Below, in pieces: positions 38,720 to 46,482 of a stretch of DNA of 57,696 nt (positions are counted from its first letter, which is position 1; every line of letters begins with the position of its first letter). Source of the stretch: Achromobacter pulmonis (lineage in GTDB: Bacteria; Pseudomonadota; Gammaproteobacteria; Burkholderiales; Burkholderiaceae_B); the NCBI RefSeq assembly GCF_002885955.2, contig NZ_POQS01000001.1:602107-659802 (forward strand), written 5' to 3'. The notes below the pieces were generated by a model that was not told the DNA's origin, made no database searches, and saw only the letters and a list, made by a program, of their open reading frames with translations. Made by a program: the position numbers and the translations under genes.

Positions 38720-40225
38720 TCACAGAACCTTTCTACCAATGAATCGCAAAATGGCGTGTTTACTGTCCAGGCAATAGCCCCGTGGATCTCTCTTAAACTT
38801 TTCCCACAGCCTCTTCGTCTTCCTATGGGAACCACTTGTACCTACATGTCTTGCAGAAACTGGGAGCTTCTTCAACACGATATCGTGAGACGATGCATCC
38901 GGATTCGGAGCCTTGATATTCTGTTCAACTTGTATTTCGGGATCAGCCGTTACAGCCTCCCTTCGCTTCTTCAATTCCAAGGATCCAAATATCCCTTTTA
39001 TTTTGCCCGCTTCGCCCACCCCAATCAAATGTGAAAATGCAGCACTAAGAAAACTGACATAGCCACTGAGCGTCTTCTCCGAAAACTCAGCCGACTCGAT
39101 AGCTTTTCCAATATCCGAGATATCATCAAGATCCATAGTGAAACCCCGGCCGCCATAAAACGCACCTCCAAAGCAGATAAGAGGCTTGGCATGTCCTACA
39201 GCCTCCAACCCAGCTTGAGAGTTCAAGGTTATGGCATATTTGCAGCCGGAAATGAGGCCTGGAAGCGAGTAGTCTTCCACGATATGCAGGCGAGCTCGAT
39301 ACGTGCTATCCAACATCTCGCGGTATTCTTTTAATGCATCGAATGTACTAACGGATGCATCCTTATTTTTCTTCCGCTCGTAGGGATGAACCTTCACCAC
39401 TACGGGATCTTTGGAGCACTGCAAAATTTCACTGATTACTTTCTTGTAGAATCCGATTGAATTTTTCCACTTGTTGTTTGATGAAAAAATAGAAAAATCG
39501 TTTGGCACTTGGGCAAGAATTAGGGCGTACCCTCGCAGCCGATAGGAAGCATATGCAGGCTGCGACACATTCTTGTTCTTCTGGGAATATATCTTTCGCC
39601 ATGCGGACGAGTATCGTTGAGATTTTCCACCATTTATCGCGTCAGTAAACCGGCGGCTTCTCAGAAAACTTGCATTGGGAATAGATGTGTAGCGAGGCTC
39701 TAGATAGAAATCGTTCCCGGTAAAAAAATGTTCCGCAACAAATCCGGGAACGCCCCTCTGCTTCGCCACGGCGAGAAAAATTTTGGAGTATATAAGGTTG
39801 CCGCCAAAAGTGATCGCAGCAACGGGCTTAACGGAAGCAAACACGCTATCCCAGTAGTCTACCCAATAGCACGCAGCAGCACGACAATTCCGAATTTCCG
39901 CGCTAAATCTATCCTGCATGAACTGATAAAGCTCCTCTTCGGACTGTTTCTCCGACAAGGCCCAATCAGGGTGCAAGGCGTACTTGCTATATAACTCATC
40001 CTTAACAGACTCGGAGATATCTATGCCTCGATATAGCGTTTGGTCCGACTCCGCCACCATTCGATGCGTGGGGCCGAATGTCGTGAAGTCGTAGACGCCC
40101 CAAGCCGTCTTTAAATCCCCATTTGCTTCATCATATGTGTGCTCAACGCCCTCGCCCTCCAAAAAGTCAAAAAGCGCGGGAAAATTGGCTCTTTTGAAAT
40201 TTGACTTATCTGAAAAAATAATCAC
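38720..40225 (-). CDS. capsule polysaccharide glycosyltransferase, KpsC/KpsS-like fold
   Basis: A 501-residue cytoplasmic protein with the capsule synthesis (KpsS/KpsC-type) fold: AKQRGVPGFVAEHFFTGNDFYLEPR, VVVKVHPYERKKN, and the second half DYSLPGLISGCKYAITLNSQAGLEAVGHAKPLICFGGAFYGGRGFT, which matches the donor-binding half of beta-Kdo transferases. The basic C-terminus KRLWEKFKRDPRGYCLDSKHAILRFIG is a common tail of capsule transferases and may touch the membrane. It starts with GTG 40225 overlapping the wecB stop (GTGA), and its own stop overlaps the next gene (TGATG). It is probably a serotype-specific Kdo or acidic-sugar transferase; the substrate is unproven. Confidence 0.78.
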   Translation of the reverse strand: MIIFSDKSNFKRANFPALFDFLEGEGVEHTYDEANGDLKTAWGVYDFTTFGPTHRMVAESDQTLYRGIDISESVKDELYSKYALHPDWALSEKQSEEELYQFMQDRFSAEIRNCRAAACYWVDYWDSVFASVKPVAAITFGGNLIYSKIFLAVAKQRGVPGFVAEHFFTGNDFYLEPRYTSIPNASFLRSRRFTDAINGGKSQRYSSAWRKIYSQKNKNVSQPAYASYRLRGYALILAQVPNDFSIFSSNNKWKNSIGFYKKVISEILQCSKDPVVVKVHPYERKKNKDASVSTFDALKEYREMLDSTYRARLHIVEDYSLPGLISGCKYAITLNSQAGLEAVGHAKPLICFGGAFYGGRGFTMDLDDISDIGKAIESAEFSEKTLSGYVSFLSAAFSHLIGVGEAGKIKGIFGSLELKKRREAVTADPEIQVEQNIKAPNPDASSHDIVLKKLPVSARHVGTSGSHRKTKRLWEKFKRDPRGYCLDSKHAILRFIGRKVL

Positions 40226-41349
40226 GACATATCTCTCAAAAAGCTTTCAACAATTTTCTTTGATGCAGTACCATCGCCATACGGGTTTTTCGCATCTGCC
40301 ATAGCTCTGTACATTTGCGAATCATCTAACAGCGCATTAACCGACTCGACGATATGAGTCGTATCGCATCCAATGAGACGTACAGTTCCAGCAGCAAGCG
40401 CTTCTGGCCTTTCCGTGGTGTCCCGCAGCACTAGCACTGGCTTCCCCAGCGAAGGCGCTTCCTCTTGAATACCGCCAGAGTCCGACAGTATCAAATACGA
40501 TGCTTTCATCAGATAAATGAAGTCCAAATACTCCTGCGGTGCAATGAGGTGCACATTTTCAATACCCTTCAGCCGAGTATTGAAGGCACCTTGCACAGAG
40601 GGGTTTAGATGAACTGGGCAAATAAACTCCACATCCTTTCTCTGCACCGCAACATGCTTAATTGCTTCGCATATATTTGCTATATTGGGGCCGTGATTCT
40701 CACGGCGATGTACCGTGACCAGAATTTTCTTGCTGTCGCTCTTCAGAAAGGAAAACTTCTGGCTCAACCGATGCATCAAATTACTATCGTCACCGATCCG
40801 GTTCGAGATGAGCAGCAGCGCATCAATCACCGTGTTTCCCGTGACGATCACAGTGTTCGGCACAATCGATTCGTCAAGAAGATTCTGCTGGGATTCGGTC
40901 GTGGGAGCGAAATGCCGAGCGGTCAGTACGGAAGCGAGCCTCCGATTTGCCTCCTCGGGCCAGGGTGAATTTATATCGCCCGTGCGCAATCCTGCTTCTA
41001 CATGAGCGACTTTGATTCGCTTATAGAAGCATGCAAGCGAAGCGGCAAAAGTCGTCGTAGTATCGCCGTGAACAAGGACCCAGTCCGGAGCATAGTCTTC
41101 CAGAACGGCTGGCATGCCGTTCAATATTGCCGTAGTGATATCCGAAAGGCTTTGCCCCACTTTCATCAGGTTAAGATCATAGTCCGGATGAATATCAAAT
41201 ATAGTCAGAACTTGATCCAGCATTTCACGATGCTGAGCGGTAACGCAAACCCGTAGTTCGATTTGTGGGGCCGCCTTACGGAACTCGAGTACCAATGGGG
41301 CCATCTTTATGGCTTCGGGCCGCGTACCAAACACTACCAGCACTTTCAC
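40222..41349 (-). CDS. wecB: UDP-N-acetylglucosamine 2-epimerase (non-hydrolysing)
   Basis: A 375-residue GT-B-like enzyme converting UDP-GlcNAc to UDP-ManNAc. Landmarks: VLVVFGTRPEAIKMAPLVLEF, RVCVTAQHREMLDQVL, VHGDTTTTFAASLACFY, VAHVEAGLRTGDINSPWPEEANRRL, VTVHRRENHG, HLNPSVQGAF and DSGGIQEEAPSLGKPVLVLRDTTERPEA. Length matches the family (376). A 36-bp gap separates it from kpsT, and it overlaps the next gene by four bases. It suggests that ManNAc or a derivative is part of the capsule repeat; no UDP-ManNAc dehydrogenase is seen in this window. Confidence 0.94.
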   Translation of the reverse strand: MKVLVVFGTRPEAIKMAPLVLEFRKAAPQIELRVCVTAQHREMLDQVLTIFDIHPDYDLNLMKVGQSLSDITTAILNGMPAVLEDYAPDWVLVHGDTTTTFAASLACFYKRIKVAHVEAGLRTGDINSPWPEEANRRLASVLTARHFAPTTESQQNLLDESIVPNTVIVTGNTVIDALLLISNRIGDDSNLMHRLSQKFSFLKSDSKKILVTVHRRENHGPNIANICEAIKHVAVQRKDVEFICPVHLNPSVQGAFNTRLKGIENVHLIAPQEYLDFIYLMKASYLILSDSGGIQEEAPSLGKPVLVLRDTTERPEALAAGTVRLIGCDTTHIVESVNALLDDSQMYRAMADAKNPYGDGTASKKIVESFLRDMS

Positions 41350-41385
41350 GTTTCAATTTCCAGAAATTATAGAAAACACACAGAT

Positions 41386-42042
41386 TCACTCGGCCGAATA
41401 AGCTGCGATACCTTCTTCCACATCATCGTAGGCGATCAACTTGCCGCCTTTCAACAATAAAACCATATCGCACAGTGACCTCACTTGACTCATCCCATGA
41501 GTAACCAGCAATACATGAGCTCGGCCGATCCTCTGTTCAAATGCCTCCGTAGCTTTACGCTTGAAATGAGCGTCTCCAACGGACATCGCCTCGTCCACCA
41601 AGTAATAATCAAAATCAAAAGCCAGACTAAGACCGAAGGCGACTCTTCCCCTCATCCCGGATGAATATGTATTGACCGGCTGATCGAAATAGTCCCCGAT
41701 ATCGGCAAACTCTTGAACATAGCGCACAACCTGCGCCATACGCTCGCCCTCTGCTCCATAAACCCGCGCAACGAACTTGACGTTTTGCCGTCCGCTTAGT
41801 GATCCTTGAAATCCACCACTAAGCCCCACAGGCCAGGAAATTGATTTATCCGTGATTATCTTGCCTTTGTCCGGTGCATCTTGGCCTCCCAGCAGGCGCA
41901 TCAGCGTAGACTTTCCGGCACCGTTCTTTCCGATAATCGCGACGCTTTTCCCTGACGGGATCTCCGCATTAAGATCCCTGAATACGTATTTCCTACCCTG
42001 ATTCGTGCGATAGGATTTGGTAACGGATATCAGCTTGATCAT
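41386..42042 (-). CDS. kpsT: capsule export ABC transporter ATPase
   Basis: A 218-residue ATPase of the group 2 capsule exporter. Walker A GKNGAGKST (about 36-44), the KpsT-type SGGFQGSLSGRQN region, signature YSSGMRGRVAFGLSLAFDFD, Walker B YYLVDEAMSVGD and switch His VTHGMSQVR. Length matches KpsT (219) and lacks the C-terminal domain found in O-antigen Wzt. It is translated five bases after the kpsM stop. With KpsM it moves the finished lipid-linked polysaccharide across the inner membrane. Confidence 0.95.
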   Translation of the reverse strand: MIKLISVTKSYRTNQGRKYVFRDLNAEIPSGKSVAIIGKNGAGKSTLMRLLGGQDAPDKGKIITDKSISWPVGLSGGFQGSLSGRQNVKFVARVYGAEGERMAQVVRYVQEFADIGDYFDQPVNTYSSGMRGRVAFGLSLAFDFDYYLVDEAMSVGDAHFKRKATEAFEQRIGRAHVLLVTHGMSQVRSLCDMVLLLKGGKLIAYDDVEEGIAAYSAE

Positions 42043-42047
42043 AATAT

Positions 42048-42842
42048 CTAAATGGCGATCAGCTGCTGGCGGCGGGCACGGTACAGCATTATTCCAAGGA
42101 ACATCACAATCAATGCAACATCTGCGGCGTAAAGAAAATCAACCCCTTTTACATGAGGATAATATTCAAACGTGGCCTCTCGTATGCCGTCAATTATGTG
42201 TACGTATGGGTTCCACCAAAGGTATTCCCGCATCGTGGGGGGAACCGCCCACAACGGCATGACGACTCCTGATAGAAAATACAAGGGCATATAAGCGATC
42301 TTTATGAAGTTTTTTAATTCCGGCATCGCTTCCCCAATTACACAAAATATTAGAGCCAGACCGAATGATAGCGAGATTCCCAACAACACCATCGCCATGA
42401 ACATAATCGGACGAGAAATTGATACATCCCGCTCCCCCCAAAAGCCTAAGGCAGCCATGATCACGACATAAACACAGATCATCAGAGCGGTCTCAGTTAT
42501 GGTCCTCGCTAGAATCGTGTCTATTGGCTTTATTTGACGATACGCGAATAGGGCCTTGTTTGCATTAATTGCCTCCATTCCCTTCAATGTTATGTTTTTG
42601 AACATTAAAAAAGGGATAATCCCCGTTACCAGAAAAACCAATATATCAGGCCCTGCGCCAATCCTCCCCACGCCTCGAATCAGGGAGAACATGGCGAGAA
42701 GAACGATAATGTGGGCAAGCGGTTCAAAAACAAACCAGAATGCGCCAAGGCGATTAATGCCAAATCGCCCCCGCACTTCACGAAGTACGAGAGCAAACAA
42801 TACTGCTCGAATGATACCGATGGGCGACCGCTTGGCTTGCAT
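42048..42842 (-). CDS. kpsM: capsule export ABC transporter permease
   Basis: A 264-residue ABC-2 type permease with six membrane segments. Typical family stretches are LREVRGRFGINRLGAFWFVFEPLAHIIVL near the N-terminus, IPFLMFKNI, the IKPIDTILARTITE loop, and PLYFLSGVVMPLWAVPP..REYLWWNPYVHIIDGIREA..EYY near the C-terminus. Length is close to KpsM (258). It lies nine bases after the interrupted kpsD and five before kpsT, so the IS insertion in kpsD may be polar on it. Confidence 0.95.
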   Translation of the reverse strand: MQAKRSPIGIIRAVLFALVLREVRGRFGINRLGAFWFVFEPLAHIIVLLAMFSLIRGVGRIGAGPDILVFLVTGIIPFLMFKNITLKGMEAINANKALFAYRQIKPIDTILARTITETALMICVYVVIMAALGFWGERDVSISRPIMFMAMVLLGISLSFGLALIFCVIGEAMPELKNFIKIAYMPLYFLSGVVMPLWAVPPTMREYLWWNPYVHIIDGIREATFEYYPHVKGVDFLYAADVALIVMFLGIMLYRARRQQLIAI

Positions 42843-43349
42843 AATTCTTGATTAGAAATTCTCTATCGTTCGACCCAGCACCAGAACCTGAACAATGGGC
42901 GATATGATTTTCTGCCACTCGTATACCGCAGCATTTGTCACATAAACGGCGTCCTCCGGATGAACCAGAAACTGTCGCGCGAGAAACATGGCGGCGGGCT
43001 GCTTCAAATCAAGCCGAAACACTTTGGCTGCGGATTTCAGCTCGCCTGTAATGGCGTCTTTTTCGTCAACGAGCCGAAAGACAAATACGCCAGCCGCGTC
43101 CGCTTTGACTTCGTTCAGTCCCTTGACAGTCCCTAGAACCTCTAGCAAGCTAGGGTTGTTTGACGGCAAGTCGTGCAAACCGGGAGCACCCACTGCCCCC
43201 ATGGCGACAAATCGTTTCCTGGCCCGTTCAAGCACTACCTCCGCACCAGGAGGCAAAACTTGGTTTCGTCCCGACAGCAAATCTTCATAGTTGAATTGGA
43301 ATGACTTGTTGCCAGTGCGAACGACCACCCTAATAAGATGTGGCTCTAG

Positions 43350-44545
43350 GGAACCTCTGAACAAGTCCAACGAACCTGTCAGAATATAAGTTATTGAAAA
43401 CAGTCCGATCCGAGTGAACCCGATGAGCCAGTTGAGTTTTTCCGAAGCCGAGTACGTTGGCAAACGCAAGAAAACGCGCCGTGAGAAGTTTCTGGCCAAG
43501 ATGGAGCGTGCGGTGCCGTGGAAGCTCTTTGCCGATCTGGTCGATCCGCATTACCCCAAACCGGGCATCGGTCGTCCACCGTATCCGCTGGAAACGATGC
43601 TGCGCATCTACTTCATGCAACTGTGGTTTTCGCTGTCGGACCCGGCCATGGAAGAGACGCTGTACGACAGCTTTTCGATGCGCCAGTTTGCCAAACTGCC
43701 TGGAGGTCGTGTGCCGGACGAGACCACCATTTTGAACTTCCGTCATCTGCTCGAGCAGCACAACATTGCCGACCAAGCGCTTGAGGCGGTCAACCTGCTG
43801 TTGCAGGATCAAGGCATTCAGGTGCGCAAAGGCACCATTGTGGACGCCACAATTATCGATGCACCCAGCTCGACCAAGAACGCCAGCGGCACGCGGGACC
43901 CCGAGATGCATCAGACCAAAAAGGGAAACCAGTGGCACTTTGGGATGAAGGCCCACATTGGGGTTGATCTTCACAGCGGGCTGGTCCACACGGTGGTGGG
44001 CACCGCTGCCAATGAGCATGATGTTACTCAGGCGGCTGCGTTGCTGCATGGTGAAGAAACGTTGGCTTTTGGCGATGCCGGTTATCAAGGCGTAGACAAA
44101 CGACCCGAGCACCAAGGGCGTGACGTAACCTGGCACATTGCCATGCGCCCCGGCAAACGGCGCGCCTTGGGTAACAGCGCAATTGATCGTTTGACGCAAA
44201 ACATTGAGCGGGCCAAATCCAGTCTTCGAGCCAAGGTTGAGCATCCGTTTCGTGTCATCAAATGCCAATTCGGGTTTCGTAAAGTCAGATTCCGTGGACT
44301 GGCCAAGAACACTGCGCATTTGAAAATGTTGTTTACGCTGTCCAATATCTGGATGGCACGCCGCCCGTTGACGGCGGTGGCAGGGTAAGTGCGCCCAAAA
44401 AGCGCCAACAGGCCCGAAAACGGGCCTGATCGGGGTGCAAACAACCCGAAAGTGGCGATGATTTGAGCAGTTTTTAACCATTTTTGAATACTTTGGTCAT
44501 GAGGTCGATTTTTGGATGTTTGAAATCGAGTTCTTCAGACCTTCC
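43350..44545 (+). mobile_element. IS5-like insertion sequence, copy C
   Basis: A 1,196-bp element with the same ends as copies A and B and CTAG duplications at 43346-43349 and 44546-44549. It sits inside kpsD, transcribed opposite to it. Direct orientation with copy B brackets the block 38372-43345 (kpsM, kpsT, wecB, one transferase and parts of two others). Confidence 0.95.
43423..44388 (+). CDS. IS5-family DDE transposase (copy C)
   Basis: A 321-residue protein identical in translation to copies A and B. ATG 43423; the in-frame GTG 43414 is an alternative. Catalytic residues are intact. Confidence 0.95.
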   Translation: MSQLSFSEAEYVGKRKKTRREKFLAKMERAVPWKLFADLVDPHYPKPGIGRPPYPLETMLRIYFMQLWFSLSDPAMEETLYDSFSMRQFAKLPGGRVPDETTILNFRHLLEQHNIADQALEAVNLLLQDQGIQVRKGTIVDATIIDAPSSTKNASGTRDPEMHQTKKGNQWHFGMKAHIGVDLHSGLVHTVVGTAANEHDVTQAAALLHGEETLAFGDAGYQGVDKRPEHQGRDVTWHIAMRPGKRRALGNSAIDRLTQNIERAKSSLRAKVEHPFRVIKCQFGFRKVRFRGLAKNTAHLKMLFTLSNIWMARRPLTAVAG

Positions 44546-45170
44546 CTAGAACCGGCCCTCCCGCACGATTGATCGCATCCAGCAGAGTAAGGGGTCCTTG
44601 CAGTGCGGAAAATCTGCCGGGAGTCTTGACCGCGCCAACTACCAAAACGGAACCGGACAAATCCCCAGTCAGCGTGACCTGTACCTGCGCATCGCTAGTG
44701 ATTCCTTTCAATCTTTTCCGTATCGATGCTTCAACCTCTCCAGGGGTCATGTTTGATACTTTTGCTCGCCCGACATACGGAAGAGAGATAGTGCCTTTGC
44801 TATCGATACGCTGATTGTCAAAGACAGTTCCGCCAACCGACAATGGAGCAAATATCGCTCCATCTGTGGCCGTATCGGCGATCATAATGCGCAAAACATC
44901 GCCTGGCACCAGACGTATTTCCGGAACATCGGGCAACGCCACCGAACTGCTTAACTCCGGTTCTGGTGGCCTCATGTAGGGAGCAATTGTCTGAGCGGTC
45001 AAATCCACCAGAATATAGTCTTGCGTGGCGTCACTGTTCATCACGGCAAATCGCGAAGGTCCAGCCGACGACAATAGGCTGCCGCAACCGGCCAATACCA
45101 GTGGTAAACATATGGTTGACGCTCGCAAAGTGAAGCGAATTGATTTAACAGTCATATTCTGGTTGAATAA

Positions 45171-46277
45171 TTAATCTTTATGATCTTCGATGGTCGCAAT
45201 TACGAATCTGGCGATCCCATAAAAGAGTAGCGTTGCAATAAACAAAGTGATCAGGTTATAAATTCGTTCCGGATAGGTAGCTTTATCCGGCATATTCGGA
45301 GAAACGACGGTAACTAGACTGCGCAACTTTTTGCTCGCTTCGATACGCGATGACTCAACCGAACTCACTGCGAATTTGTAAGCCTCTTCAGCAATCGCGG
45401 CATCTATGGTTAGATTCCGGTAGCGAGACGCTACAACGTTGAGCTTATCGCCGCCTTTTTCAGATACCAGCCGTTGGATTTCTGCATTCAGTTGCTGCTC
45501 AAGCGCGCGAATTCGATTTCTCTGTTGCCGAACCTGTGGCGTATCCGCATTCAAAGTTCCCGTCAAGCCCTTCAAAGCGGTTCGTTCTTTTGTCAGATTG
45601 GCTTCAAGTTCGGCAATTATCTCAGCGCGCGCTTTCGCACTGGCCTCCGCGTCAAGCAAGTTATTCTTGCTCTGAAATGCGAGCATGTCTTCACGGCGTT
45701 CTTCGTACACAGCCCGGGCCTTCGCCAGTTCGCTCTGGGCAAATGCCATTTGTTCTCGAGCCATTCGATGAGACAGCTCGTTCACAAAGCGTTCGCTTTC
45801 ACGCAGCATTACTCTGAGCGTTTCCTCTGCGAACTCAGGATCAAATGCCTGAACGGTGACGTTGAGAAGACCGGTTTGGTCATCGAAATGTGTCGTCACT
45901 ACACGCTGATAGTATTCAAGCAGCTCTTCTTGAGGAGCATCGCTCGGAAGCAGATATAGCGGATCTCGCCATCTTCCCTCGTAGTGTTTAGCCCAGTTGA
46001 TCTTCTCTTGAAGAACATTAAGCATGTCCTGCGATGTCAGGAATACTCGCAGATAGAGCGTTTCTTCCCTGGACGTGGGGTTCAGTCCGCTAAGCATCAC
46101 AGCCAATCCGGGCATTTGGGGAGTTTCGTTGTTTCCCACTTGGCGAACTGCCACCTGAGCCGTACTAACGTAACGATCAAGGGCGAAGAAACTGTAGTAC
46201 AACACCGCCAAAATCATCGGAATACCGACGAGCCAAAGCGCAAGCTGTTTTGACTTCAATTTTTCGAAATTCATCAT
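45171..46277 (-). CDS. kpsE: capsule export inner-membrane periplasmic adaptor
   Basis: A 368-residue protein of the KpsE/BexC (PCP-3) family that links the KpsMT exporter to the outer-membrane KpsD channel. There are membrane segments at about 13-30 (LALWLVGIPMILAVLYYSFF) and about 340-358, with a long periplasmic part between: ALDRYVSTAQVAVRQ, SREETLYLRVFLTSQDMLNVLQ, HFDDQTGLLNVTVQAFDPEFAEETLRVML, coiled-coil stretches (about 175-275) and the family C-terminal motif VVSPNMPDKATYPERIYNLIT. It is first gene of the leftward export operon. Start ATG 46277 or 46274; the ribosome site is poor. Confidence 0.94.
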   Translation of the reverse strand: MMNFEKLKSKQLALWLVGIPMILAVLYYSFFALDRYVSTAQVAVRQVGNNETPQMPGLAVMLSGLNPTSREETLYLRVFLTSQDMLNVLQEKINWAKHYEGRWRDPLYLLPSDAPQEELLEYYQRVVTTHFDDQTGLLNVTVQAFDPEFAEETLRVMLRESERFVNELSHRMAREQMAFAQSELAKARAVYEERREDMLAFQSKNNLLDAEASAKARAEIIAELEANLTKERTALKGLTGTLNADTPQVRQQRNRIRALEQQLNAEIQRLVSEKGGDKLNVVASRYRNLTIDAAIAEEAYKFAVSSVESSRIEASKKLRSLVTVVSPNMPDKATYPERIYNLITLFIATLLFYGIARFVIATIEDHKD

Positions 46278-46482
46278 TATTTGTTGGAGCGCTACTAAAT
46301 ACGACTACTTGCTACTAATATGTTGCGGTTTTTTTACTATGGAAATCTGCAGGCTTGGCGCACGAATTGTACCCAGATTGCACATAGGATCCGTTACATG
46401 GCGAGCCGCTTATTATGCATATTGCGTCTATATGAGACTAAATATTTCATCATATGTAATTTCCTTGTACTAGGTGGCCGAT
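46278..46482 (-). promoter_or_regulatory. AT-rich region carrying the presumed promoter of the kpsE operon
   Basis: A 205-bp gap between kpsE and the end of the membrane sulfatase gene, strongly AT-rich. On the minus strand TACAAT and CATAAT are -10-like, but no convincing -35 partner was found at 16-18 bp, so no exact promoter is assigned. It also marks the right edge of the AT-rich capsule DNA. Confidence 0.4.

Larger units (their letters stand above)
34479..38720 (-). pseudogene. capsule glycosyltransferase (GT4-type C-terminus) split by two IS5-like copies
   Basis: Three host fragments, 38720-38372, 37167-36787 and 35582-34479, join in frame when the two IS copies and one copy of each 4-bp duplication are removed, giving 613 residues with no other defect. 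Junction codons read GGA-ACT-AGG-CCG (copy at 37172-38367) and AAC-TTG-GTC-AAT (copy at 35587-36782). The C-terminal third is a GT-B family 4 domain: LKLGFVGRAYG, ELHIVGQNW and the E-x7-E motif CEGGPVSAIEALSLG. The N-terminal half is less conserved and may be a second transferase domain (HWILPELGTRPRAETAWPVTD). ATG 38720 overlaps the stop of the upstream gene (TGATG). The remaining 3' open frame cannot supply the whole enzyme. Confidence 0.85.
42852..45155 (-). pseudogene. kpsD: capsule outer-membrane polysaccharide export protein (KpsD/Wza/BexD family) split by an IS5-like copy
   Basis: Host fragments 45155-44550 and 43345-42852 join in frame across one CTAG (codons GTT-CTA-GAG-CCA) to give 367 residues with no other defect, the usual length for Wza/BexD exporters. 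N-terminal half: lipoprotein signal with lipobox LAGC, then the polysaccharide export domain (PGDVLRIMIAD, GTISLPYVGRAKVSNMTPGEVEASIRKRL, VLVVGAVKTPGRFSAL, TLLDAINRAGG). C-terminal half: SLBB-like part and an amphipathic end AVYEWQKIISPIVQVL that forms the outer-membrane ring. The IS separates the two, so a working channel is not expected. The gene lies between kpsE (15-bp gap) and kpsM. Confidence 0.9.

Noticed and set aside
42852..43499. A 215-codon frame combining IS copy C antisense sequence with the kpsD 3' end
   Set aside because: The first part is IS antisense; only residues after the CTAG junction belong to KpsD. Treated as part of the kpsD pseudogene.
37172..44545. Copies B and C acting as a classical composite transposon
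   Set aside because: Each copy has its own perfect 4-bp duplication (CTAG on both sides of each), which indicates independent single insertions rather than one composite transposition.
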